Part shown: in pieces, positions 17,125 to 26,179 of the stretch
Layout of the letters: the number at the start of each line of letters is the position of its first letter
Position numbering within the stretch: the first letter of the stretch is position 1
Source: Bryobacteraceae bacterium
GTDB taxonomy: Bacteria; Acidobacteriota; Terriglobia; Bryobacterales; Bryobacteraceae
Length of the DNA: 64,000 nt
Reading direction: 5' to 3'
Assembly (NCBI GenBank): GCA_026129905.1
Contig: JAHCHE010000023.1
Coordinates: 80,860-144,859, forward strand
Position numbers and translations under genes: made by a program
Notes under the pieces: model-generated
What the model was told of the DNA's origin: nothing
Databases searched by the model: none
What the model saw: the letters and a program-made list of their open reading frames with translations, nothing else

Positions 17125-17481
17125 TCACTTCGCCTCATCTCCCGCCGCGGAAGCTTCTCCTTCGATCAATTCGGCATTCACAAGCACCACGATTCCCTCC
17201 CGGATCATCGGCCGGATGACCGGCAGCGCCGCCCGCAGCCTGTCTTCACTGTCGATCGCCACCAGCGTCGCCGGCCTGTTGGCCACCAGGCCGAACAGCC
17301 CTTTGCGGTGGATCCGCCGGTGGATGCCGTATCCCATGATGCCGTTCAGAACCGTCGCTCCCGCCACGCCGTGCCGCTCGAGCTGCCGCACCAGTTCCTC
17401 GTGCAGCGGCGCGCCCTCCCATTCATCGGTGGCGTCAAAGAACGCCAGGAGCGCTTTAACCGGAGGTTTCGGATTCCCCAT
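17125..17481 (-). CDS. DUF190 (PII-like) protein of the RND efflux operon
   Basis: This 118-aa cytoplasmic protein of the DUF190 family, whose known structures have a trimeric PII-like ferredoxin fold, shows conserved segments HEELVRQLERHGVAGATVL, GYGIHR and VLVNAELIEG. Its start overlaps the end of the RND permease gene by 26 nt, so it is the last gene of the efflux operon and translationally linked to it. PII-like proteins usually sense small molecules and bind membrane transporters, so control of the pump or of metal/anion homeostasis is a reasonable inference. No ligand can be named from sequence. Confidence 0.85.
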   Translation of the reverse strand: MGNPKPPVKALLAFFDATDEWEGAPLHEELVRQLERHGVAGATVLNGIMGYGIHRRIHRKGLFGLVANRPATLVAIDSEDRLRAALPVIRPMIREGIVVLVNAELIEGEASAAGDEAK

Positions 17482-20400
17482 GCGCCTCCTCTCCGCGGCC
17501 GCCGCGAGCGCGCAGCCTTTCCACCAGATAATACAGGCTCGGCAGCGCGATCAGCGTCAGCGCCAGCGTCGACGACAGCCCGCCCACCACCACCGTCGCC
17601 AACGGCCGCTGCACGTCCGAGCCGATCCCCACCGCCCGCGCCGCCGGTATCATCCCCAGCAGCGCGACAATCACCATCATCAGTACCGGCCGGAACTTCG
17701 CCTCAGCCCCGCCGATCACGGCCTCCTCCAGCCCCCGTCCCTCCTCGCGCCGCTGCCGCCCGATCTCGGCGATCACCAGCACCCCGCTCATCACCGCCAC
17801 CCCGAACAGGCTGATGAAGCCCACCGCCGCCGACACGCTCAGATTGATGCCGCGAATCCACAGCAGCAGGATTCCGCCGACCAGCGAGAACGGTACGTTC
17901 ATCAGCACCAGCCCGGCTTCGGCCGCCGACCCGAACGCCATGAACAGCAGCGCGAAGATCAGCGCCACCGTCATCGGCAGTACGATGCTCAGCCGGTGTC
18001 TGGCCCGCTCCAGGTTCTCGAACTGACCGCCCCATTCCACCTGGTATCCTTGCGGCATCGCAATCTCCCGGGCGAACCGCCGCTGCGCATCCCGCACAAA
18101 ACCGCCCTGGTCCCTGCCGCGGATATTCGTTCGGACGGTCATCTGGCGCTGGTTCTCCCGCCGCCCGATGATGCTCGCGCCGTTCACCACCTGGATTTGG
18201 GCCAGTTCCGACAGCGGAACCCGGGCCCCGTCCGCCGATCGCACCAATGTCGCGCTGAGATCGGCGATGTCGGCTCGCGCCGCCTCGACATACCGCGCCG
18301 TAATGTCGAACCGCCGCTCTCCTTCAAACAGCGTGCTCACCGGCCGCCCCCCCACCGCCAGCTCGATCAGCGCCTGCACGTCCTCCACGTTCAGCCCGTA
18401 GCGCGCCGCCCGCCGCCGGTCGATCAGCACCCGCAACTGCGCCTGGTCCGGTTCCTGCTCGATGGCCGAATCGGCGGCCCCGGGCACGGTTTGGATCAAC
18501 GCCAGCGCCTGCTGCGCGATTCGCCGCAGCGTGGACAGGTCCGCGCCGGTCAGGATCACCGCCAGGTCCGCCGACGAGCCGGTGACCGACTCGGTCACCG
18601 TGTCGATGATCGGCTGCGTGAAGTTCAGCGTTGCCCCCGGGATATTGCTCCTCAGGCGCGACCCCAACTCCTCCACCAGGTCCGCCTTCTTCTTTCCCGC
18701 CGACCACTCGTTGTACGGATTCAGCGTGATGAGAAACTCGTTGCGGTTCGGTCCGAACGGATCGGTCCCCGAATCGTTGCGCCCCGTCTGCGACGCGACC
18801 AGCTTCACTTCCGGCGATTCCCGGATCAGCCGCCGCATGTCCGAAGCGATCTCGGCCGATTTTTCCACCGAAGCGCCAGGGGGCAGGTTGGCGCGAATCC
18901 AGATGACGCCCTCGTCCAGTTGCGGCAGAAACTCCGATCCCAGCAGCGCCGCCACCAAAAAGGATCCCGCTACGACCAGCACCGCCCCGGCCACCACCGC
19001 GCCCGATCGCGGGATCGTCCGCCGCAGCAGGCGTCCGTAGCCGTTGTAGGCCCACCCGAACAGCGGATTGTCCCACGCCCGCGCCCCTTTCCGGAACACG
19101 TAGGTGGCCAGCACCGGGATCAGCGTCAGCGCGATCAGCATCGAGCCGAACAGCGCCGCGCATACCGTGAACGCCATCGGGGTGAACAGCCGCCGTTCCA
19201 CCCGCTCCAGCGTGAACAGCGGCAGGTACGCCGCGATCAGAATCATCATCGAAAAGAAAATCGGACGTTCGATCTCCAGCGCCGCCGCGCGAATCCGGTC
19301 GAACGTCGATTCTCCGTGACGGCCGGCGTGCGACAGCCGGTGGACGATGTGCTCCACCATCACCAGCGTGCCGTCCACGATGATGCCGAAGTCCAGCGCC
19401 CCCAGGCTCAGCAGGTTCGCGGGCACGCCCGCGGCATTCATCGCGATGAAGGCGAACAGCAGCGACAGCGGTATCGTGAGCGCCGTCAGCAGCGCCGCCC
19501 GCACGCTGCCCAGGAACAGAAACAGCACCGCCACCACGATCACCAGGCCCTCGGCCAGCGTCTTCGACACCGTCCGCAGCGTGTTGCTCACCAGGTCGCG
19601 CCGGTCGTAGATCGGAACGATCCGGACGTCTTCCGGAAGCCGCTCGGCGTTCAGCCGGTCGATCTCCGCGCCCACCCCGCGGAGCACCTCGGAGGGATTC
19701 TCGCCGCGCCGCATCAGCACGATCCCTTCGACGCCGCCCGGCTTCTCGTCCACTCCGAAAATGCCCGTCGGCGGCGCCGCGCCGATCTTCACCCGCCCCA
19801 CGTCCCGGACGTACACCGGGGTGCCGCCGCTGGCCGACAGCACGATGTTATCGATGTCTTCCGTGCTCCGGATCAGCCCCACCCCGCGGATCACCATCGA
19901 CTGCTGGCGGTTGTCCAGCAGCGCGCCGCCGGCGTTACGGTTATTGGCCTGAATGGCCTCGGAGATCCGCGAGATCGTGAACCCGTACTTCTCCAGCGAC
20001 AGCGGATCGACTTCGATTTGGTACTGTTTGACCAAGCCGCCGAACGGGACGATATTGGCTACCCCGGGCACTTGGAGCAGCCGCGGCGCAATCACCCAGT
20101 CCTGCAATTCGCGAAGCTGGATTTCATCGACGCCCGGCGGCGCGTCGATCCGGTAGCGGAACAGCTCCCCGATCGGCGTCGAAAGCGGCCCCAGCGACGG
20201 CTGCGCTTCCGGTGGCAACTCCGCGTCGCGGAGCTTCTCCAGCACCACCTGCCGGGCGAAGTAATCGTCCGTATCGTGGGCGAACGTCAGTTCCACCACC
20301 GACAGCCCGTAGATGGTCCTGGAGCGTCTGGCGATCACGTTGGGAACGCTGTTCAGGGCGCGCTCGATCGGCACCGTGACCTGCTGTTCCATCTCCTCGG

Positions 20401-20572
20401 CGGCGTTGCCGGGCAGAGTGGTGATCACCACCACCTGGGTGTCCGAGATGTCCGGATAGGCTTCGATTTTGAGCTGCCGGAACGAATAGACGCCCAAGCC
20501 GATCAGCACGACGGCCAGCGCGACCGTGAGAAAGCGTTGATGAAGAGCGAAGCGGAGAAGCTGGGCGATCAT
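17456..20572 (-). CDS. Heavy-metal-type RND efflux permease (CusA/CzcA family)
   Basis: This 1038-aa inner-membrane permease has the RND layout: a helix near the N-terminus, two large periplasmic loops and two groups of helices. The segment SLGALDFGIIVDGTLVMVEH in transmembrane helix 4 is the HME-RND signature carrying the proton-relay Asp. The early segment PGNAAEEMEQQVTVPIE is likewise typical of CzcA/CusA. It exports monovalent or divalent metal ions with the adaptor and TolC proteins encoded upstream on the same strand. The metal cannot be assigned safely. There is a 9-nt gap to the adaptor gene upstream. Confidence 0.92.
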   Translation of the reverse strand: MIAQLLRFALHQRFLTVALAVVLIGLGVYSFRQLKIEAYPDISDTQVVVITTLPGNAAEEMEQQVTVPIERALNSVPNVIARRSRTIYGLSVVELTFAHDTDDYFARQVVLEKLRDAELPPEAQPSLGPLSTPIGELFRYRIDAPPGVDEIQLRELQDWVIAPRLLQVPGVANIVPFGGLVKQYQIEVDPLSLEKYGFTISRISEAIQANNRNAGGALLDNRQQSMVIRGVGLIRSTEDIDNIVLSASGGTPVYVRDVGRVKIGAAPPTGIFGVDEKPGGVEGIVLMRRGENPSEVLRGVGAEIDRLNAERLPEDVRIVPIYDRRDLVSNTLRTVSKTLAEGLVIVVAVLFLFLGSVRAALLTALTIPLSLLFAFIAMNAAGVPANLLSLGALDFGIIVDGTLVMVEHIVHRLSHAGRHGESTFDRIRAAALEIERPIFFSMMILIAAYLPLFTLERVERRLFTPMAFTVCAALFGSMLIALTLIPVLATYVFRKGARAWDNPLFGWAYNGYGRLLRRTIPRSGAVVAGAVLVVAGSFLVAALLGSEFLPQLDEGVIWIRANLPPGASVEKSAEIASDMRRLIRESPEVKLVASQTGRNDSGTDPFGPNRNEFLITLNPYNEWSAGKKKADLVEELGSRLRSNIPGATLNFTQPIIDTVTESVTGSSADLAVILTGADLSTLRRIAQQALALIQTVPGAADSAIEQEPDQAQLRVLIDRRRAARYGLNVEDVQALIELAVGGRPVSTLFEGERRFDITARYVEAARADIADLSATLVRSADGARVPLSELAQIQVVNGASIIGRRENQRQMTVRTNIRGRDQGGFVRDAQRRFAREIAMPQGYQVEWGGQFENLERARHRLSIVLPMTVALIFALLFMAFGSAAEAGLVLMNVPFSLVGGILLLWIRGINLSVSAAVGFISLFGVAVMSGVLVIAEIGRQRREEGRGLEEAVIGGAEAKFRPVLMMVIVALLGMIPAARAVGIGSDVQRPLATVVVGGLSSTLALTLIALPSLYYLVERLRARGGRGEEAHGESETSG

Positions 20573-20581
20573 GGGATTCGA

Positions 20582-21754
20582 TCAGTTGCTCCCCTCCAGC
20601 AGCATCGCCCCGTCGACGACGAGCCGGTCGCCGGCCTGGATGCCCGCCAGCACCGGAACCAGTCCCTCGCGCGGCCTCCCGGGCTTCACGTCCACCGCCT
20701 CGAAATGGCCCGGCGCCTTTTCCCGCCACACCGACGTGCGCCCTTCGCGCTGCACCACGGCCTCCCTCGGGACCACCGGAACCGTCTCGAACGTCTCTTC
20801 GTGCCGGATCTCTCCGAACATGTTCGGGCGCAGCCGTCCCCGCGGATTCGCCAGTTCCGCGATCACCTGGATCGTCCGCGTCTCCGGGCTCACCGCGTCG
20901 GCGATTCGCGCCACGCGCGCGGAAAATTCCTCGCCCGGAAAGGCCGCCAGCCGCACGTCAATCCGCTCTCCTACCGTGATCAGCCGGATCATGCTTTCCG
21001 GAACATCCGCCGCCACGTACACCGAACTCAGGTCGGCGATGGTCATCAGCGGCGCGCTCGTGTCGTTGCGGAATTCCCCGGACGCCAGGCTGATCTCCAG
21101 TACCTTGCCGGATACCGGCGCGCGGACGGTGATCTCCTGCTGGTAGCCTCCGGGCTTCAGTCCCAGGATGTCCAGCCTACCCAGGCTCTCCTGGATGGCG
21201 GCGGCCGCCTGCGCCGCTTCCGCCTGCGCCTGCGCGAGCGCCGCTTCGGCGCCGATCACCTCCTTCTGCGCGATGGCGCGGTGTTCGAACAGCTCGCGCA
21301 CGCGCGCCAGATCGGCCTCCGCCTTCGCCAGTTCCGCCTTCGCCTGACCGGCGCGCGCCTCCGCCTGCCGGTACGCCGCCATCAGCGTCGTCACCTCCGG
21401 GCTGTCCAGCGTGAACAGCGGCTGCCCCTCCCGCACCGCGTCCCCCAGCCCGACCATGATGCGCCCAATTCGCCCCGGAACCGGAACCGCGATCCGAGAC
21501 ACCCGCGTCGGAATGGCCTGTATCCGGCCCGGCGCCGTTACCTCTTCCAGCGGCACGCGCGCCGTTTCCACCGCCGCCACCTTGATCCGCTGCAACTGCG
21601 GTGAATCGGGATCGAGGCGCGTCTCGCCGGCGCCCGCCCGTTGCTCGATGGCCGGTGCCGCGCCGTCTCGGGCGGCTTCCGCGTTCCCGTCGCGCGAACA
21701 CGACGCCGCCAGCGCGCACAGGCAGGCGGCCCCGATCCACCGGGCCCCCCTCAT
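20582..21754 (-). CDS. RND efflux periplasmic adaptor lipoprotein (CusB/CzcB-like)
   Basis: This 390-aa membrane-fusion protein has a lipobox (LAASC, Cys19), so it is anchored to the inner membrane facing the periplasm. The order is a barrel-sandwich half near residues 65-105 (VPVPGRIGRIMVGLGDAVREG), a long alpha-helical hairpin rich in Ala/Glu (about 110-190), the return lipoyl half and a beta-barrel. It bridges the permease and the outer-membrane channel. The ATG overlaps the stop of the TolC-family gene by 4 nt (ATGA). Confidence 0.9.
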   Translation of the reverse strand: MRGARWIGAACLCALAASCSRDGNAEAARDGAAPAIEQRAGAGETRLDPDSPQLQRIKVAAVETARVPLEEVTAPGRIQAIPTRVSRIAVPVPGRIGRIMVGLGDAVREGQPLFTLDSPEVTTLMAAYRQAEARAGQAKAELAKAEADLARVRELFEHRAIAQKEVIGAEAALAQAQAEAAQAAAAIQESLGRLDILGLKPGGYQQEITVRAPVSGKVLEISLASGEFRNDTSAPLMTIADLSSVYVAADVPESMIRLITVGERIDVRLAAFPGEEFSARVARIADAVSPETRTIQVIAELANPRGRLRPNMFGEIRHEETFETVPVVPREAVVQREGRTSVWREKAPGHFEAVDVKPGRPREGLVPVLAGIQAGDRLVVDGAMLLEGSN

Positions 21755-23040
21755 CGGTTCTCTCCCGACATCCCCGCCGCGGACTGCAGCCCGTAGAGGC
21801 TCCGCGAGTATTCGGCGCGCGATTCGTTATAGGCTTGCATCGTTTCGTTAAACGCCCTCTGCGCGTCGAGAAATTCGATCAGCGACGCCTCGCCGCGCGT
21901 GTAGGAGAACTCCGTGATCGCGCGGACGTCGCGCGCCTGCGCGAGCATGTCGCGCTCGATGTCCGTCAGCAATGTCAACGCCGTCGCGTACTCCTGGTAC
22001 GCGTTTTCCACCTCCAGCGCGATGGTCGCCTCCAGTTCCCGCAGCCTCGCCTCGATCCGCGCCTGTTCCCGGCGCGCGCGCTCGATCTCCCCCTGGTTCC
22101 GATTGAACACCGGAAGATTCGTCTGGAAGAAAATCCCGAGCGAATTTCCCGTCCCGGCCAGGCCCTGCTGCCGCCGGTACTCCGTCCCGACCACGTAATC
22201 CACTTTCCCCTGCGCGAGCTGGAGCCGCAGCTCGGCCTGCGAGCGGGCCTGCTCCCGCCGAAGCGCTTGGAGGTCCGGCCGCAATTGCTCGGCCTTCGCC
22301 CGGATCTGCGCGAGTTCCATCGGGGCCGTTTCCTTCCGGAAATCCCCCGTGATGTCGAAATCCGCTCTCGGCTGCGTCCGGCCGAGCAGAAATTGCAGAC
22401 GATTCTTCCGCGATCGCACGCTTAATTCCGCTTGCTTTACCTGGCTACGGAACTGAAGCGCCGCGATCCGGCTCCGCACCAGCTCCACCTCCGCCAGGTC
22501 CCCGGATTTCACTCGCGCCGCGTTCACGCCGACGATCTGCGTGAACGCCTTGAGGCTCTCCTGGGCGAGCGCCAGGTTCGCCTTGGCGAGCTGAAGATTG
22601 ACGAAGGCGCTCTGCACATCGACAATCAGCCTCCGGACGCTGTCCAGAAGCTGAAGCTGCGCCAGTTGAATGCCGCTCTGGGCCACCTCGATCCGGCGCT
22701 GCCGCTTTCCGCCCCGTTCCAATACGAAATCGGTCCGCACGCTGAATTCGGCCGGTCCGGCGCCGTTGATCGCGTCGTAGCCCGTCCCGAGCACGTCCAG
22801 GTGCGTGCTTTCCGTCGACAGGACCGGGTTCGGCCGCAGCCGCGCGGCGATCAACCCCGCCTCGGCGATCGAGATGTTGTAGCGTTCCGCCAGCAGGCCG
22901 AGGTTGCGTTCCAGCGCTTCCTTCACCGCGCCCTCGACGGTGACCGGCGTTCCCGCTTCCGGTCCCTGCCCCCGCGCGGGCGGGATCGCCAGAACGAGCA
23001 GACATCCACAAAGCACGCGCGCCGGTCTGGTGTTTCCCAT
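21751..23040 (-). CDS. TolC-family outer-membrane efflux channel
   Basis: This protein of about 429 aa has a signal peptide (MGNTRPARVLCGCLLVLAIPPARGQ) and the two repeated alpha-helical halves of outer membrane efflux proteins (long Ala/Gln/Leu-rich helices at about 180-235 and 395-425). It is the first gene of the efflux operon, ahead of adaptor, permease and DUF190. An ATG at 23076 is in frame, but I chose 23040 because the signal peptide starts there. The operator-like element at 23136-23164 lies about 100 nt upstream. Confidence 0.88.
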   Translation of the reverse strand: MGNTRPARVLCGCLLVLAIPPARGQGPEAGTPVTVEGAVKEALERNLGLLAERYNISIAEAGLIAARLRPNPVLSTESTHLDVLGTGYDAINGAGPAEFSVRTDFVLERGGKRQRRIEVAQSGIQLAQLQLLDSVRRLIVDVQSAFVNLQLAKANLALAQESLKAFTQIVGVNAARVKSGDLAEVELVRSRIAALQFRSQVKQAELSVRSRKNRLQFLLGRTQPRADFDITGDFRKETAPMELAQIRAKAEQLRPDLQALRREQARSQAELRLQLAQGKVDYVVGTEYRRQQGLAGTGNSLGIFFQTNLPVFNRNQGEIERARREQARIEARLRELEATIALEVENAYQEYATALTLLTDIERDMLAQARDVRAITEFSYTRGEASLIEFLDAQRAFNETMQAYNESRAEYSRSLYGLQSAAGMSGENR

Positions 23041-23135
23041 CGAATGCCACGCCTCGGAGCGCATTCCGCGGTCCATCCCCGCCGTTCTTGTCTCTCGGAA
23101 GTCTCGCCGCGATTTGGCGCTTCCGCGCGCGCTTG

Positions 23136-23164
23136 CCGTACACTGACTGTACGGAAAGCGTACA
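23136..23164. promoter_or_regulatory. Operator-like triple half-site between efflux operon and two-component genes
   Basis: Three half-sites lie in a row: CCGTACA (23136-23142), TGTACGG (23148-23154) and CGTACA (23159-23164). Each neighbouring pair is an inverted repeat with a 5-nt spacer. The element sits between the divergent TolC and histidine kinase genes and is a good candidate binding site for the NtrC-type regulator encoded at 24742. Confidence 0.55.
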
Positions 23165-23257
23165 TCCGCTCGCCCGTCGCTCGATTCGGCGGATTACCGG
23201 CAAGGCAAGGTCTACCGGTTATTCGGTTGCCTTGCCAACGGTAGGGCTGGAGTCGCT

Positions 23258-24745
23258 GTGAACGCCATGCCGTTTCCCAAAGTCCGAGCCGCCCAGCGGC
23301 TTCAGACGCTCCTGCTGTTGACCACGCTGACCGCGATGGCCGTCGCGGTTCTGCTGTTCTCCGATCTGGTCCGGAGCTTTCGCTCCACCGTCGTTTCCGA
23401 CGCGGGCAAGAGCCTGGCGAACGCCGTTCGTGAACTCCTCCAGGAGCGCGCCGTCCACTCCCATCCGCCCGCCGGCGCCGGCGGGCACGTCCTCCTACAG
23501 CGCGTTTCCTACGACGTCCTGCGCTCCTACCCCGACGTCGAAGGCGGTTACATCGCGGGCGAATCGGTCATCGGCCACAGCTTTCCCACCTATACGGAGC
23601 CGGGCAGCGCCCTTAGGCAGCCGCCCATTGAGCGCGACGCCGTCCTCGACGCTCTGGCCGAGTCCAGACGCACCGGAGAGATAGCCCAGCGGGTCTTTGA
23701 CGACCACCTCGATCTCGTCGTCGTCTCCGTCCTGGCGCCCCGCGATGGCGATCTCGCCGCCTGGGGCCTCAAGCGATACATCGGCTTCAACCAGTCCCGC
23801 CACCTTCAGCGCAATCTCATCCCCGTCGGCGTCCTCGTCCTGGGGCTGTTGGGCATCGCCGGCGCCCTCGGCATCAGCTACCGCCTGCAGCGTGGATTCG
23901 CCGCCATCCAGGCCGGGCTGGCCCAGCTTCAGACCGATCCCTCCTACCGCCTCTCCGGACAGCAGCACGAGCTGCAACCGATCGTGACGGCCATTAACCG
24001 TATGGCCGAAAGCCGGCAGCGCCTGGAAGCCGATCTGCGCCGAGAGGATCGCCTGCGCGTGATGGGCCGCGTCGTGGCCGGCATCGCCCACGAGATCCGC
24101 AATCCCCTCAACAGCATCCGCCTCACCGTCCAGATGCTCGCCCGCCGCCTCCGCGGCAACGAAGCCGCCGAAGAGAGCGTCCCGATGGTCCTGGCCGAGG
24201 TCAACCGCCTCGACAGCCTGCTGAAGAGCCTGCTCGTCTTCGGCGCCGGCGAGCCGGAGCGTCCACGCCGCCAGCCCGTCCGCCCCATCCTCGAGCGCAC
24301 GCTCGCTCTGGCGAAGCTTCAGATGCGCGAGCGCAGCATCGAGGCCGAGTTGGACGGCCCGGCGGATCTCTGCGCCTGCGTCAATGCCGACCACCTCCAG
24401 CAGGCCGTCATGAACCTGGTCCTGAACGCCATCGACGCCGCCGAACCGGGCGGCCGCGTCGCGGTCGCCTTCGAGCAGGTGGATTCCCGCGTGCGAATCA
24501 GCGTCAAGGATTCCGGCCCCGGCCTCACGGCGCGCCAGCAGGAGCACTTGTTCGAGGCTTTCTACACCACCAAGTCCTCCGGCGCCGGCCTGGGTCTCGC
24601 GGTCACCCGAATCCTCCTCGAAAAAATGGGCGCCACGATCGAATACGTCCCGGACGCCGATGCCCACGGCGACCGCCCTTCCGCCGCCGGGGCGCATTTT
24701 CGCATCGAGCTGCCAGCGGAAGCCGCGGCCGGAGCGCGCGCATGA
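23258..24745 (+). CDS. NtrB-like membrane sensor histidine kinase
   Basis: This 495-aa protein has two membrane helices (about 15-37 and 186-208) flanking a periplasmic sensor region of about 150 residues, and a HAMP-like linker (about 205-255). The H-box is AGIAHEIRNPLNS with phosphoacceptor His278. The ATPase domain has N-box NLVLNAIDAA, G1 DSGPGL and G2 GAGLGLAV. The GTG start at 23258 precedes an in-frame ATG three codons later. Its stop overlaps the response regulator gene by 4 nt. The arrangement resembles ZraSR/HydHG pairs that respond to metal stress and, with the divergent efflux operon, points to envelope metal sensing. This is inference. Confidence 0.9.
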   Translation: MNAMPFPKVRAAQRLQTLLLLTTLTAMAVAVLLFSDLVRSFRSTVVSDAGKSLANAVRELLQERAVHSHPPAGAGGHVLLQRVSYDVLRSYPDVEGGYIAGESVIGHSFPTYTEPGSALRQPPIERDAVLDALAESRRTGEIAQRVFDDHLDLVVVSVLAPRDGDLAAWGLKRYIGFNQSRHLQRNLIPVGVLVLGLLGIAGALGISYRLQRGFAAIQAGLAQLQTDPSYRLSGQQHELQPIVTAINRMAESRQRLEADLRREDRLRVMGRVVAGIAHEIRNPLNSIRLTVQMLARRLRGNEAAEESVPMVLAEVNRLDSLLKSLLVFGAGEPERPRRQPVRPILERTLALAKLQMRERSIEAELDGPADLCACVNADHLQQAVMNLVLNAIDAAEPGGRVAVAFEQVDSRVRISVKDSGPGLTARQQEHLFEAFYTTKSSGAGLGLAVTRILLEKMGATIEYVPDADAHGDRPSAAGAHFRIELPAEAAAGARA

Positions 24746-26091
24746 ACGGGCGCATTCTCGTCGTCGAGGACGAGCGCGCCGCTTTGCATTCCCTCACCGT
24801 CATGCTCGGCGACGAAGGCTATGACGTGCTTGCCGCCGAGGATGCCGAATCCGGCCTCGAGATGGCCCTCCGCGAGGAGCCCGATCTCGCGCTGCTCGAT
24901 ATCCGCCTCCCCCGCATGGACGGCCTCACTATGCTCCAGCGCCTGCGCGATGGCTATTCCGAGACCGCCGTCATTGTCATGACCGCCGATACCACCAGCA
25001 GCAGCGCCATCCGCGCCACGCAACTCGGCGCGTTCGACTACATCACCAAGCCCGTCGATTTCGATCACCTCCTGGTGCTCGTGCGGCGGGCGCTCAAATA
25101 CCGCGCTCTGGACCGCGAAGTCCGCGCCCTGCGCGCCACGCAGACCCACAACGTCGCCATCCCCGCCATCGTCGGCCACAGTTCCGCCATGCAGACGGTC
25201 TACAAGCTGATCGGACGCGTCGCCGGCTCCTCCGCCACCGTGCTCATCACCGGCGAATCGGGAACCGGCAAGGAACTCGTCGCTAACGCCATTCACGAGT
25301 ACAGCCCGCGCTCGGCCGGACCGCTCGTCAAGGTCAATTGCGCCGCCATCCCCGAAAGCCTGCTCGAAGCCGAGCTGTTCGGCCACGAGAAGGGCGCTTT
25401 CACCAACGCGCTCTACCGCCGCGCCGGCCGTTTCGAGGAAGCCGCGGGCGGCACGCTGTTCCTCGACGAAGTCGGCGAGCTGCCGCTGTCGTTGCAGCCT
25501 AAGCTCCTCCGCGCCATTCAGGAGCATACCGTCGAGCGCCTGGGAAGCAACCGTCCTCTCAAAGTCGATTTCCGCCTCGTCGCCGCCACCGCCCGGGACC
25601 TGCAAAAGGCGGTCGCCGCCGGCCGGTTCCGCGAGGATCTCTACTACCGCCTCAACGTCGTCCAGGTCGCGCTGCCGCCGCTGCGTGAGCGCCGCGAGGA
25701 CATCCCGCTCCTGGTGCAGCGTTTTCTCCGCCGCTCCGAACGCCCCGTTTCCATTCGGCCCGAGGCTCTCGACCTCATCCTCGCGCACGACTGGCCCGGC
25801 AACGTCCGGGAGCTGGAAAACGTCATTGCCCGCGCCATCGCCATCGCCCCCGGCGGCGTCATCACCGCCGACTGCATCGAAGTCCGCGAGGGCGCCCCGC
25901 TGGACGGCCCTTCCTGGCTCCAGCAGATTCCCTTTGAGGCCGGCTACAAACACGTGATCGGCCGCGTGGAGGAACACCTGCTGCGCGCCGCGCTCACTCG
26001 CGCCGGGGGCAACAAGGCGCGCGCCGCCGGCATCCTCGGCATTCAACGCCGGCTCCTCTACGACAAGATGCGCGAGTACCGTATCGAATAG
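24742..26091 (+). CDS. NtrC-family sigma-54-dependent response regulator (GAFTNA variant)
   Basis: This 449-aa protein has a receiver domain (phosphoacceptor Asp53 in LLDIRLPRMDG), a AAA+ domain with Walker A GESGTGKE (171-178) and Walker B TLFLDE (238-243), and a C-terminal Fis-type helix-turn-helix (GNKARAAGILGIQRRLLYDKM). The loop that touches sigma-54 reads GAFTNA (218-223) rather than the usual GAFTGA. The gene overlaps the kinase gene (ATGA), so the two are cognate. The likely targets are its own promoter and the divergent efflux operon. No clean -24/-12 promoter was found between them. Confidence 0.9.
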   Translation: MNGRILVVEDERAALHSLTVMLGDEGYDVLAAEDAESGLEMALREEPDLALLDIRLPRMDGLTMLQRLRDGYSETAVIVMTADTTSSSAIRATQLGAFDYITKPVDFDHLLVLVRRALKYRALDREVRALRATQTHNVAIPAIVGHSSAMQTVYKLIGRVAGSSATVLITGESGTGKELVANAIHEYSPRSAGPLVKVNCAAIPESLLEAELFGHEKGAFTNALYRRAGRFEEAAGGTLFLDEVGELPLSLQPKLLRAIQEHTVERLGSNRPLKVDFRLVAATARDLQKAVAAGRFREDLYYRLNVVQVALPPLRERREDIPLLVQRFLRRSERPVSIRPEALDLILAHDWPGNVRELENVIARAIAIAPGGVITADCIEVREGAPLDGPSWLQQIPFEAGYKHVIGRVEEHLLRAALTRAGGNKARAAGILGIQRRLLYDKMREYRIE

Positions 26092-26114
26092 ACGATGCGG
26101 AACAAGCTAGCCGA

Positions 26115-26135
26115 ACCGGCAAGCAATGCGCCGGT
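26115..26135. terminator. Short hairpin between convergent genes
   Basis: ACCGGC (26115-26120) and GCCGGT (26130-26135) flank a 9-nt loop, followed by CTTCCT. It lies between the convergent regulator and SUMF1-hydrolase genes and could serve as a weak bidirectional terminator. Confidence 0.35.
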
Positions 26136-26179
26136 CTTCCTCCGCCGCGCCCGGGAGCAACCGGCGGCAGATTCGAGCC

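Noticed and set aside
17030..21604. A 1524-codon open frame on the plus strand
   Set aside because: It lies antisense to the RND permease and adaptor genes, has low-complexity Arg/His/Gln/Pro-rich text and no motifs; it is a shadow of GC-biased codons.
23041..23257. A sigma-54 (-24/-12) promoter for the efflux operon or kinase genes
   Set aside because: Several GG and GC pairs exist but none has the required spacing on either strand.
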